64,000 nucleotides of DNA from the NCBI RefSeq assembly GCF_001625215.2, contig NC_030381.2, positions 44,514,689-44,578,688 of the forward strand, in the 5' to 3' direction. This document shows positions 23,978 through 35,814 of this stretch, piece by piece (within the stretch, counting starts at the first letter, position 1; each line of letters opens with the position of its first letter). The position numbers and the translations under genes are program-made. The stretch is from Daucus carota subsp. sativus. Taxonomy: Eukaryota > Streptophyta > Magnoliopsida > Apiales > Apiaceae. The notes beneath the pieces are model-generated. The model saw only the letters and a program-made list of their open reading frames with translations. It had not been told where the DNA came from and searched no databases.

Positions 23978-26900
23978 GGAGGTTCAAAAGAGACCAGTGC
24001 TCAGGGAGAGACTCGAGAGACCATACATCTAACCATTGGATATGATTTGATCCTAAGGTCATAGTTAATCTGATTAAAATAATATATTAATTGAAGATCT
24101 GTACAAGGACAATAAAGGAATAATGCAAAACTATTTAAACTTGTATACATACGTGTACTGTATTCAATCAAATCAGATTACATAAGCTTCCTTTTATAAG
24201 TAAATCAAAACAAATATATCATGATTCACGCTTCTATGCAATTAAGGAACCTTTATTTTCCTTGAGAATCGTTTCATCCATGCATTTATTATCGTACACA
24301 TCTGCTCACCTTTCGAGCTTTAATGGAGAACCCATAATCAACTCAAAATTTGTTCAGCTTTGATTTGTTATATCTTCATCCATTATTACATATTTTTGGC
24401 TCTGAAACTAATTAAGGAGTGTAATAAAGAAGAATTTAGAGTTATCACTATCACTAGTAGTTATTTTATAAGCATCAATGGTGTTGTGAATGGAACTCGC
24501 TAATACTAAGCACGGTTAAGAACACTATTAAGATCTCATTACAGAACATGTAGATGTGCAAGGATTTTCAACCAATTTATTTCGATGTATGTAAAACTTG
24601 CATTGAATGGTGCAATTTACATATTTCCATATTCAAGTTATTTTAATAATTCCTTTACAAGTTTCCTTATTTATATTTTTATAGTACGATTTAATTTCCA
24701 TTCTTTCAGGATTCTCTACGGATTCTTACCTTCAAGCTACAGTTTAACAAATAAAGAAACAACAGCTTAATAGAATTTTTATTCTAAGATAATAAAATAT
24801 AATTTAATCTTATACTACAATATTGTTTAATTAAATATTGAATCTTACACCTAAAATTAATCCATGATAAGATAAGTGAAAATATAAACAATATTTAATA
24901 TAAAAAATTATATTAAATTTTATATAATATAAACAAATATGAAAAATGCATAAAATTGAATAATTTATATATTCTGCACAAACCTCAATATTACGAATTT
25001 ACGATCAAAAAAATGTTGTTAGATCTCTCATTAGATCTTAATATTTTTAACCACGCCTTAATGAATCTCCATATGAATCAAATAATAAATCTCTATTAAT
25101 AAATTTTTAAAAATACAATCATATATTTTTATTATATGGGTACGTAACAACATAAAGAATCTCTACTGAAGAACATATTGAATAAATATTTGAAAATTTT
25201 AAATTAGTATTTAAAATAATTTATAAAGATATCACACACTTTTCACGCAAGACACTTAATGAATAATTTCTATTTTAAAATTTATCATCTAAAATTGAAT
25301 AAAACACAAAGGTGCAACTTTTATCATATGCATAACTTCGTAAGTAGCATCTTAAAGAATATTTATAAAACCAGTAAAAAAATATAATTATTCAATACGA
25401 TATGTTACATTGATGAAGAACTCATAGATCAATATAATGAAATAATTTAAAATTTTTATACCTTGTTATCTAACTTTTAATAAAATAAAGATATTTTATC
25501 ATGAAATTATTAACTTGTGTGTAAGGAACACCTTGAAGAATCTTGGAGAAAAAAATATTCTATTGTTATTTGTTGCATGAATATACAGTGGAACACTAGG
25601 TGTGGAAAAAGATTCTACATCAATAGGATGTCTCGTGGTAAATAAAATAAATTCTAAGAAAAGTGAATTTTTATCTATATTAATTTCATTATGAAGAATT
25701 TTTTTTCTATTTTAAATTTCTAATTAATAGTTCACATTAAAGAACACTATTGAGAATGTCTTAAAAAATTTAAATAGTACGAGTAGATCTCTTTTTAGAA
25801 CCTTAGTAATTTTTTTAAAACACCTTAGTGAACACCTTACTAGTTTCCTTATTTATGTTTCTGTAGTATGATTTGCTTGGCGCGGGTAAGTTTCTTTCCA
25901 TTCTTTGATGATTCTCTTCAAATTCTTAACTCGAGAGCAAATGTTATAGTTTAACAAATAAGGAAGCAACAGATACAATAGTTAAATATTGAATCATACA
26001 CGAGAACACCTAAATGAATCCATGAAAAGATAAGTGAATATAAAAACAAAACTGAAAAAATGTATAACACTGAAAATTCAAAATATTTACTCAAAACAAT
26101 TACATTAAATTTTATATTAGAAAAGTTTTTATATTATGCATAAACCTAAATATTAAGAGCAAAAAAATGCTTCTAGATCTCTTTTGGAACTTTAGTATTT
26201 TCTTAGATCACTTTTACGAACACGCTATAGAATCTTCGTATAAATTAAAATGTTAAATTTTAATTATGATACCAGTGAAGCCAAACCCGTCACCTCATCT
26301 GCCAAAGTAAAACGACTGTTCTAGTATATTTTTAATAATATCAAGATAACACCTACTACGATCTATGTTTAAGGAATTTCAAACTTTTAACATATGATTT
26401 TTGGAAATTTTCATATTTCAACTAATTTTTCAATAATAGGTTATTAAGTATATTTAATAAGTACATTAAGATTCTACTAAAAAAACTATTAGGTGTTTCG
26501 TTTAGTCGATCATATATATATGATTCTGTTATGTGTTCTATTCAAAAAAATAGAATATTATTTAAAATAATTTAATAGAACGATGAAATATTGATTTCTT
26601 TTATAATAAGTGTTAAAATAAAACAATATTTTAGTAGAACATCAAACACGTAAAGAATTACACGAATACACAAAACTTAGAATAAAGATAGTTAGAATAA
26701 CACTTATTAGATCAAACACTTATTTTACTTGTGTTCTTCTCAATAATCAAATTATATATCAAAGTTGTTTTTATTAATCTTAGTTGCTTAGTTTTTTAAT
26801 TTCTACATAGTTCACATATAATTTTTTGGATGTGAGAGGATCATCTATATGTTAAGTCCGGCTTTGATAAATTCAATGACTTTGAATAAGATTTAGAACT

Positions 26901-29476
26901 ATGACATTCACACATGTAAAAAAATCGTAATTATATGAATATGAATATATCATGAATATATATTAATTTAAGAATAGTAATCCTGATGTTTCCAAATAAA
27001 AGCACTACACAAACCACATTCTACTCCCTTTTCTCAAACACCGCCGAGAATCATAAAACTAGTCTAGAATTCAAATTGCCCAGCAGCCTATATAGCATAT
27101 ATGCAGAATACTAAAAAACATGATCCCTCCCAATTGCAGTGCAAATTAAAACCAACAGGTGCATCGGACACACAAATCTGTGAAAACAGACCCACCAATT
27201 AGGCCTCTTACTCCAGTTGATCCCCCTGCATAAATCACCACCTGCAGACAGCCCCACCAAGAACAAACATTTCCTCCCTTTACTGAAATCATGCAGGAAA
27301 AAAAATAAAGATACATATATTTCAGCATAAACAACTGCTGGAACTTATCTTCCGATTAAGCATATCTTGAACAAAATTAAAGCAATTGCAGCAACAAATC
27401 AACATGAAAAAAAACAGCCCTGTGCTGAACCTTGCAAATAAAAAACCTTTCCCTCACAAGAAAATACAGCAAATAATAGCAATTAGTAGCCAAAATTAAC
27501 TGATAACAGCAACCTAGATATCATGTTTGTGATTAATATGTGAGCTTGTACCTAAATATGATATGGAAATAAAAAGATCAGAACATTGTAGAATTCAAGA
27601 AGCTCTGGAAGATATGAAAATTAGACTACAACTACATTTGAATACAGAAAACTTCATAATGGCCAAACACAGTCCAGTTTAATCGAATATTGAGTTTTTG
27701 GTTGAGATAATACTAGATGTTCGATATTGTGTATGACTAATTTAAAAATCCACTAAACACCGGAAAGAATAGCTTTATACATGGTTAAAGGATTTTCCTA
27801 TTATAATAAATTACATTTTACATAATAATCATTATAAAAGATTTGTATAAGCAAAAATTAACACATCAATCAAAACACTAGACAAGATTTAGTCTGAAAA
27901 GACCTGATATGCAGCCGCGAAGAGTTCTGATGGGCATCTTGTAGCTAGTTCTGGAAAGAATATGAAACGTAATTGAGATAGAGGAATTGTAGTTGCTATG
28001 TCAACTGTCAACTAACCATTAATATGAATTTTGTTATCAGTTCTTGAAGTGCGTGTAGCAACAACTGTATCATGTCACTCAGCCTGCAGCAAATAGAGTA
28101 TCTCTGTTTCAAATCTAAACATTATACTACGTGCTTGATTAAGTTCATGTTTAGCATATTGAAAATCATATGCTTAATAAAGACCTAGTTTACTACTCGA
28201 GCCAGATGATCAATGAATCTAACCGGTAAAAAACAGCATTTACCTGGATAACTATCTTTGATCCAACAAAAGCTCTTATCTTCATCCAATCGCGATCGAA
28301 TCTAATATATCCATCAGCAGATAAAGAGAAACATAACCAAAATACTCAGTAGGCAAAACACAAGATAGTTTCAATCAAAAATTGTCTTCCTAAATATTTA
28401 ATTTATCTCAAGCTGCAATTCCCGCATAAAAATTGAATCGATCATATCCAGAATCTATATACACTTACAAGAAAAGAATATTACATATTCCAAAAAAAGA
28501 AAATTCAAGAATTAAATCCCTCGCAAACAAAAATCGAAACTAAGATTCAACAAAGCCCTCAGATACAAAAATCGGAACTACCTCCTCAGGAACCCAACAC
28601 AACTAAACTAATACAATGCATTAATTATAGTTAATTATATAAAAGTCTCAAGAATTAAATTTCCAACTTTTTATCTTTTTATCCCAAAAATATAACAATA
28701 AAAAACTTGTAAGAGAGAAATAGTCACACAAGTGGAGAGCTTCAATGAACTTGTCATGTTCTTGATCAGGCCAAGTCTCTCTAGACTTGATTATAGTAAG
28801 GCTACCGGATCTTCTTGCTATTCGGATCCTCCGACCCTTAATTCATACTTGAATTATCAGCGACAACAACTTTTCATATCAAAACTTAGGATAGAACTTG
28901 TTACGTCTACAAGCACACATGGTCTCTGAACCTTACTAGCGATTCCTTAACCTACATAACAAAAACATATTCGTTAAAAGAATAACACAATATTCATTAA
29001 CAAAAAAGATTATACTTACTAACGGCGTTGAAATATAAATTCAGTTTTGCGATTCACAAAAGTGTTCGATTAACAATTCTTATCATAATCTAATCAAATA
29101 TCGAGAACAAACCTCCGTTCTGGCTTCATCAATACCATGGCCGCTGTGGTAAAGATTGTCCAAGACTTTCTTCTCTGATTTTTGTCGATGTTTTGTAACA
29201 GATCGAATTTTTGAATGTGTTTAATTCCATCCCAATGTAGATCTAGAGTATTTCCAAAAAGAAAAAATCCATGATTGATGATAGCAAAATGTATGATTCT
29301 ACAATTTCCTTATTTGGATGTATATGCATCGTATATGAAATACACAGACAGTATAATTAATGAATTTTCTGACCAGCGTGCCCCTCTTATTAATCATGTG
29401 AGATTTTGTTAATCAACGGTCAGGAAAGAGTCTCTACGGTCTCTTGAGATGGCCGGTCTCCCTGGAACTCGACCCT
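23974..29476. mobile_element. 5.5-kb non-autonomous element in a TA microsatellite
   Basis: It begins TAGGGGGAGGTTCAAAAGAG (23973 onward), just after a ~70-base TA run. It ends tctccctggaactcgaccct(a), followed by more TA. Inverted, the right end reads TAGGGTCGAGTTCCAGGGAG, agreeing with the left end at 16 of the first 23 bases. Both subterminal regions repeat GAGACC and carry a related aaccattggat/gaccgttgatt word. No transposase frame is seen. The left half (24.0-26.9 kb) is very AT-rich and contains an internal duplication; the right half (27.0-29.2 kb) has exon-like pieces. Which superfamily it belongs to is open; insertion into TA repeats recalls the rice Micron elements. Confidence 0.6.
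28244..28828 (-). pseudogene. Broken exons of a REVEILLE/LHY-type MYB gene, carried inside the 5.5-kb element
   Basis: Reading the minus strand, 28828-28723 gives DPNSKKIR followed by a stop and frame slip, then TIIKSRETWPDQEHDKF and IEALHLCD. After an intron-like gap, 28300-28244 gives FDRDWMKIRAFVGSKIVIQ, ending at a CAG|GTAAAT donor. This is the single MYB repeat of the RVE3/5/6/8 group (family consensus KSRESWTEPEHDKFLEAL, then FDRDWKKIEAFVGSKTVIQ). The family's exon break falls after VIQ, and the donor here sits at that place. The next family motif (SHAQKYF) is not found. The in-frame stop, the frame slip and the missing SHAQKYF exon make it non-functional as a MYB protein. Confidence 0.75.
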
Positions 29477-29919
29477 ATATATATATTATAAGTGAAAAAA
29501 TAATAAAAAATATATCATTAGAAAGTATATTTACTCTATTTTAAAATATGAGTTTTCATTTTTTTTAAAATAATAAATAAGTATTTCTTAATATATAGTT
29601 AAAGATTGATCAATTTGACTTCTTAGAAATTGAAAGGGACATGTAATTTGGGGTGGAAAGAGTTTAAAATATAGTTCCATGATCCTTTTTTCTGATTTTT
29701 TTTTTTTTTCTTTTATAGAGAAGATTATAGACAACACTCCCACAAACCTTAAAAAGTCTCAAAAGTAATTTGGAGACCTTTTTGACCAACTACATCTGCA
29801 ATTGGTGCACCCGTTTTAAAGTATAAGGTTCACATATGAAAGTTTTACCGAACCACCTGGAATATATCTTAGTCATAATAATTTAAATGAAAAATATGCT
29901 CCTATGTCTAGAAGACTAA

Positions 29920-30314
29920 GAGCATCTCCAACCATAGAGTACCCTTAGCTAAAATGTGAGTTGACATACCATAATTAAAAATTATAGCCAACATCGTCAA
30001 AAAAGTACACTCCAACCACGCCCACCTGTTGTCTATAATTTTAGCCAACCTCCTATGGATGACTAAATTTGTCGAACCTCTACAGGTCTGTAAGAAAATC
30101 TGTAGGAAGATTGCACATCATTTATTACCATATTGAACTGATATATTCTATTTTAACAATTTGAAATATTAATAACATACTATTTTTAAATTATAGCCAA
30201 CCAAGATAGCCAATACCATTGAAGCAAAATGTGTTACAGGTTCAGCAAATTTTACATAAAGTCTTACAGGTCCAATTTAACCAACGATTATAGCCAACGC
30301 CGTTGGAGATGCTC
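29920..30314. mobile_element. Harbinger/Tourist-type MITE, 395 bp (GAGCATCTCC family)
   Basis: It starts GAGCATCTCCAACCATAG and ends gccgttggagatgctc, with TAA on both sides (29917-29919 and 30315-30317). It is inverted in orientation relative to the copies at 22588 and 23029. Confidence 0.82.
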
Positions 30315-30317
30315 TAA

Positions 30318-31124
30318 ACATAGTGCCTCTGTTGGTCTTAATTATGATGGTGATTTATCGTCAGCTTATTTTATACTTTTGTATAAAGAGAATAAATCAA
30401 CTTATATATTGTAAATCAGAAATTAGGAATTTAAAATTCTAATCATTTATCATAATTTATGTTTTTCTTTAAAATTCAATTTTATAAAAATATATAACAT
30501 CATAATAGAAAGGCTGAAAATATTTATCATTACATTAATAATTTTTAAATCTAATATGTTATAAATATTAGAAACATATCCAAATATATAAATTAAAATT
30601 CAATTTTCCACTTATAAATAATTATAATTATTATCATTCTTATAATTGTAATTATAATTTCAATATAATTTAATAATATTAATTATAGTTATATACTTGA
30701 AACTTAAATTCAAATTTTATACCTAAGAAACCTTCTTCAAGTTCATGTTAAAAAGTTTTGTATGTCACCTAGGTGAGGTAATCTACTTTCCTTTCTCTCA
30801 ATTATTTTTCTACTTTCCTCTTTCTTCGTTTTATACATCAACTTATATTTAATTCCTAAACAAATGAGAGGAATCAAAATATAATTTGACGGAATAGTAT
30901 AACCACGTAAGCCAAGAAACGTCACGTAAATGGTATGTTTACCGAGAGCAACCACTTTCAAACTCTTATTTTTATAATATTCTAGCCTTTAACACGTGCT
31001 TCAGGTATATACTTCGTAATTTATTATTTATAATTTAAATGTTAACATCATTTTATTAATATTTTAGTATTAATGGATTGAATTTTAATTAAATTATATT
31101 TTCTCCCGATTATTTAAAAATGGA

Positions 31125-31171
<47 letters not shown>

Positions 31172-31866
31172 GATTTTAGTACATTTAATCCGAATTTAAT
31201 ACACGTAGATTTAAAAATAAAAAAATCAGAAAATTCTAATCTTTTCCAAACATAGCCGATCGTGTGATAAGTTTGAAAGATTTAGTAATCTAATCAATCG
31301 AATTTCAACGTAATTTTGTAATCTTGGTTTGAATTATATGAAAGTTCTTGTTAAAAAAAGATATTCAAAATTGTATATTTAAAATTTTATTTATAACATC
31401 ATTATAAATTTTTTAATGAAATATTATATGATAATGTATTGTTATGTGTGTTTTTAGTATTTGAAACTGTTTATAATACTAATAGACTTCACAAACTTGT
31501 AGTACCAAAAGCAAAGTACCAAACCAAAAAATATAATTAAAATCTTGAATTACAAATTATACCCATATTGACTTATCAAGATTTTTTGTTTTCAAATAAA
31601 CGACACTTCAATTTTTGACCCATAATATTAGGAGAATAGAACGCATGTCTGGACTGATATTTTTTAATATATTTCCTAAATTAAAAAGTACAGTAATAAT
31701 TATGATTACGAGGTCAATACAATTAAAAAATGTGGGACAAAGTCAACAATTCTCTATTTGAAAATACAGGGAATAAATAATTATGACGGTATGCATCTGA
31801 GTTTCATGCAGACACTGTGCTTGCATAAATAATTCAAAGTAAAAGAAACCCGAAATACACATTAAT
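30318..31866. other. Intergenic, no gene; TA array at 31128-31168
   Basis: Very AT-rich, with a pure TA run of about 40 bases at 31128-31168. The 31500-31866 part is downstream of the minus-strand ANTH gene. No other supported feature. Confidence 0.45.
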
Positions 31867-32925
31867 TCATGATTCCGTCGAGTCCAACAGATTAAAAGAA
31901 TTTCTTCTGTTCAAACCAAACCTCGACGACGAAAACTTCACCGAGTCACTCGACGTCAGAACTCGCTCCCCAAAACGAGCCGACTCAGTATACCTCTCCT
32001 TATTTTCCTTCACCAAAAATTTACCCTCATCTTTCATCCCAACCCTACTCTGTAACTCCTCACTCAAACCCCATAACGTCCCACCCATTGATTGCTCCGT
32101 TACAATAAATGAACCTAACAACCTCCCCTTGCATTCATTCAATCTCTTCATGATGCAAACCAACTCGAACGATTCACCGAAGCTTAGGTGACTCAGTCTC
32201 TCCTTGAACTCACTGAGTCGAAGTATCAACTCGTTGACGCATGATAAATAATCATCTTCTACTAAAGCTATTAGCTCATGAATAAGCTTGTTGGGTTGGA
32301 GTGAGACTGCTCCATCGGGTACTTTGCAGATTTGCTCGAGAACTGCGATGAGTGAATCAACGGCTCTGATTAAATCGTGGTTCAAGGTTGATGAAACGAC
32401 GTCGACTTGTTTTTCTTTCTCGATTTTACTTAGAGATGAACCGAGAAAGAACCCTAGAGTTCTGGAGGTTGAGATTAGGGTTTCGAGGTAGAGCGCGTAC
32501 CACCGGACGTAAGCGGAGAGGAGCCAGGTGGTTGCGGTGGTGCCGTCGCGGAATCCGGAGAGTTTGAGGTAGTTGTGGCCGCCGGTGGCCGGGAAAATCG
32601 AGAGTTGATCTTGGAGGATGAAGGATCCGCGTTTGATTATGTGGTGGATGGTGAGGAGGCACTTGAGAGCAACGGTGGAGTTTCCGGTGCGGTGGAGGCG
32701 GTCCATGAGGGATTCGATAAGGGTGGACGCGGTGGCGCGTGATCCATCACCGGCGGATAAGAGAATGGAGAGATGGTGGTCTTGGGGGATGGTGGACGGC
32801 GCGTGGGAAGTGGCGCGTAAGACAGCGAGGTGGAGAGTTGATTTGGAGAGTATGGTTGCTTTGGAAAGTGATGCCTTGTCTTTTATAACTCCGATCATAT
32901 CCCGGAATTTCGTTATCTTCCCCAT
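31867..32925 (-). CDS. ANTH-domain clathrin assembly protein (AP180/CALM-like), 352 aa, intronless
   Basis: ATG 32925-32923 to TGA at 31867. The N-terminal ~275 residues form an ANTH domain: FRDMIGVIKDKASLSKATIL, LHLAVLRATSHAP, ALKCLLTIHHIIKRGSFILQ and the hydrophobic LSAYVRWYALYLETL. The C-terminal tail (about 75 residues) is short and Ser/Arg-rich, and I find no DPF or NPF adaptor motif. This is the plan of the small plant AP180 proteins resembling Arabidopsis At4g40080. ANTH domains bind PI(4,5)P2 and help form clathrin coats at the plasma membrane or trans-Golgi. The single-exon structure is usual for this subgroup. The coding region is GC-richer than its flanks. Confidence 0.92.
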   Translation of the reverse strand: MGKITKFRDMIGVIKDKASLSKATILSKSTLHLAVLRATSHAPSTIPQDHHLSILLSAGDGSRATASTLIESLMDRLHRTGNSTVALKCLLTIHHIIKRGSFILQDQLSIFPATGGHNYLKLSGFRDGTTATTWLLSAYVRWYALYLETLISTSRTLGFFLGSSLSKIEKEKQVDVVSSTLNHDLIRAVDSLIAVLEQICKVPDGAVSLQPNKLIHELIALVEDDYLSCVNELILRLSEFKERLSHLSFGESFELVCIMKRLNECKGRLLGSFIVTEQSMGGTLWGLSEELQSRVGMKDEGKFLVKENKERYTESARFGERVLTSSDSVKFSSSRFGLNRRNSFNLLDSTES

Positions 32926-33369
32926 CTAAAATATATTAACAACACAAGTTCAGTTGTGTTTTGTTTTTCTAGGAGAGAAAGAGGTGTTGATGTTCAAATA
33001 AGCTTTGTTCCGAGCCTGTTGACAATATTTTTTTGAAATGATTGTTTTGACGATATTGACACACACTTTTTAAACGGGGTGGGAGAGAATCAAACTCTAG
33101 GATAGAGAATAAGGACTAAACGAAATATATAAATTATTATCACACCAGCTAATATTAAACGGGCAAATTAGTTTTTTCATGTAACGTCAGTTTCGAATTT
33201 TTAATGGGCGGGTACGATTATTGGTGGCGGGAATAACATCACAAAGTCTATTTATAACTCGAAGAAAATTTGTGAAGTATGATGTTTGGACGACGACGCC
33301 TGTGAAAACAACTTGATTTATGAAAGCTTTATTATTCAAATCATTCAGCAATACATATTGCAAAGCAGG

Positions 33370-33950
33370 ATGAACATCTTCCACTAATCACCTACGATTT
33401 CACCGAACAAGTGTATCTTGCTAGATAGTGTGCTACGTTATTCACGGATCGTTCAATGAATTTAAATAAAATGTTTTGATTTTTCAAATTTGCAAGAAGC
33501 TTTCAGCAATCTTTCACAATCTCCGAAGATGAGACAAACTATAGGAACAAAGCTCATGATAGCCTGGACGACTTGTAGATAACAAGTTTCAAGCTCAACC
33601 CCATTCATCCGTTTCTGTTTAATCCGACTCAATGCTTCCGCATGCCTATGATCTCAGCTAGCACAACATTAATTCTACCTATAGTGCACTTCGATTTTGC
33701 CTCCAGAAACTCATCCCTATGATCATGGATCACGAAGGCATGGCTGTAACAATTAGATTCCTCAAATATGACGCATCTGTGTTTATCTTAATCTTGTTCA
33801 ACATTGATAATTGCCGACGTTCATTTCCATCTTTTTGTGTAATATAACCCATAGAGTGATCAAAGGTTTTGTCTTTGGCAGTCATCCGTTGATTAAGAGC
33901 AGAGTATGCAGATAGCACTGTAAACTGTGCTGATTCCATACCAATCATTA
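33370..33950 (-). pseudogene. Decayed RNase H-like domain of a non-LTR retroelement
   Basis: The minus strand from about 33830 down reads LNKIKINTDASYLRN, then with frame slips IHDHRDEFLEAKSKC, a stop-broken middle, and near 33480-33420 FIERSVNNVAHYLARYT. These match the order of the plant retroelement RNase H domain (KINTDAS start, VIRDHxGxFLAA, the late RRSxNxxAHxLAR motif). Several stops and frame shifts make it non-functional. The upstream reverse transcriptase is absent. Confidence 0.6.
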
Positions 33951-35276
33951 CGACCTTCCCACACCATACAGCACACCATGACTATTTTACTAATATGGGC
34001 TTTGTTTCTCTGCTGAAATACTAGTTGTGACTAGTCAGAAAAGGAGCGAAAATCACCTGTGATTTGGGAGGGCCAATTTAGTCAAACACGTGCTTGCATA
34101 AGATCATTACCCAATTCTTGCTCGTCTTCTAATGCCAAATCGCCTTCCTCCCCATTTTACAATGAAACGTTGTTCATAGCTTCAGTCAAACTACTCGAAA
34201 GTTCCATTGGAAATGATGATAATTCGATCTTAGAAATGAAAGGAAATGACAATGACTAACAAGATTTTTCAAACCATGTCATATTGATAAGATGAAATGC
34301 TATCTTCTAATCTATAATTTTACCTAAATTCTGCTGAATGACTATATTTATGGAACTACAATAAAAAACATAATTACTTGCACATAATAGTTTCTGTTTG
34401 TTTACTATAAGCACAAGCTGTTTTTGTACCTCTGTTTTTTTAACCCGTTTGTGTCTCAGAATTTTAAATTTTTTTCCAAACATTTTATTAATTTTTTTTT
34501 ACTTCTTACTTCTAATCCACTTTTTTATTTAAGTAAAAATCAATTTTTTTTTTTAAATTTGTCGAAACAACCTTGTAGTCGACGGACTATCGTGGTTTTC
34601 TAAGTCATCCCACCTTTATTTATTTAAATATTTATTTGCGGGTGGGCATCCCGTTAATTGAACAACTACATGCATGTGCATTTGTTGAATATTGTCAACT
34701 ATCAAGTACTCCTGTCACGCAACAACGAGAAATGGGGTGGGCCGAAATATTCAACGCCTATTTTAAAGGTCATACCAGGCAGGGAGGAGTTTAATGTTGC
34801 GATATTTGGATGTCCAGCATGGAATTAATTAAAAACATCCTTACATAATTGTATACATTTTTGATTTTTTGAATAGTTTTCTAAACCAAATATTCTTTTA
34901 ATTAGAGTATAATAATGTACAAGAATTTCTCCACATACAAATAATTCTTTCATTTTGAAAAAAAATTATTATCTAATTCCAGAAATCTAGACAAGAACAC
35001 TTTAATATTCAAAAATGAAATTCCGGTGATCAAGCACATCTGAGAGAAGGATAAAAAAATTAAAATTAAAACATTATCAAAATAACTTCAATTAAATTAA
35101 AAAAAATTCACAATAAAATTTTCACCAAAAAATTATAAAATTAACATAGGTAATAAAAAGAAGAAATCCAATCAAAGGAAACTACTTTGGTCAGACATGC
35201 CTAATAATAAAATAATGTAAATATTGGAAAAAAACAATTAAAAGATAAAATTCTAGCCTTTAACTAAAATTAATTC
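33951..35276. other. Intergenic, no gene; MITE remnant at 34385-34560
   Basis: Positions 34385-34560 contain gtttgtttactataagcac, aacccgtttgtgt and ccaaacattttatt, words shared with the MITE at 47944-48180. Otherwise there is AT-rich sequence without supported genes. Confidence 0.4.
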
Positions 35277-35447
35277 CTTTGTCTCCGGTTCTTTACGTTA
35301 CTTTTTTACACGTATTTTGAGATTTTTATAAAATATAATTTTATAATATTTTTTTAATTCTTTTTTCTTGACTAAATTTTTTGACATTTAAACTTTTTCA
35401 AGAAAGAAATCTCAAAATACATGCAAAATAAATAACGACGGAGAAAT
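35277..35447. mobile_element. Small hairpin MITE (Stowaway-like)
   Basis: The left end tttgtctccggttctttacg and the right end aaataaataacgacggaga are near-inverse, and both arms carry ctcaaaatac/gtattttgag. No coding capacity. Confidence 0.55.
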
Positions 35448-35814
35448 TAGTATATATAATTTTAATTGAGAAATTTCTTTTTGTGGATATATGCTATAAA
35501 TGATTATAATTCAGAGAAAGAAAATTTTAAAAATAATAAATAGAGATATGTGTTTAATGATCCTAAGTTATGTGTAAAAAGGAGAACTAAATAGAGACGG
35601 GCGATACTTTAGGCGGGCCCTGTATTTTTGAATGGGCTCTGTAACATCTGTATCCCATATTTTATGGTAGATATAAATAATGTAAATTTGGTGCTCTGCA
35701 TAATGGGCCTACCGGCCTAATCACTCCTTAGACACCGTTTGAATGCTCACGCGAACTCGCGAAGCGGGCCGAAAGTTCTTGGTAACTAGTAAATCATACA
35801 AGGCTCGACGAGCT

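Larger units (their letters stand above)
23825..29664. mobile_element. Stowaway-type MITE split by a 5.5-kb insertion
   Basis: The left piece 23825-23902 (CTCTTTCCGTATCAAAATAC, then tcaaattgacta) and the right piece from about 29491 to 29664 (cattagaaagtatatttact, gatcaatttgacttctt, ending ggtggaaagagtt) line up one after the other with the intact copy at 49718-49965. Together they give one MITE of normal size. The break point lies in a TA-rich part and is now marked by TA runs on both sides. Confidence 0.75.

Noticed and set aside
28244-28828. A working RVE/LHY MYB gene
   Set aside because: In-frame stop, frame slip and no SHAQKYF exon; it sits inside a transposon.
32288-32929. Plus-strand frames over the ANTH gene
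   Set aside because: Antisense shadows of the GC-richer ANTH coding sequence.
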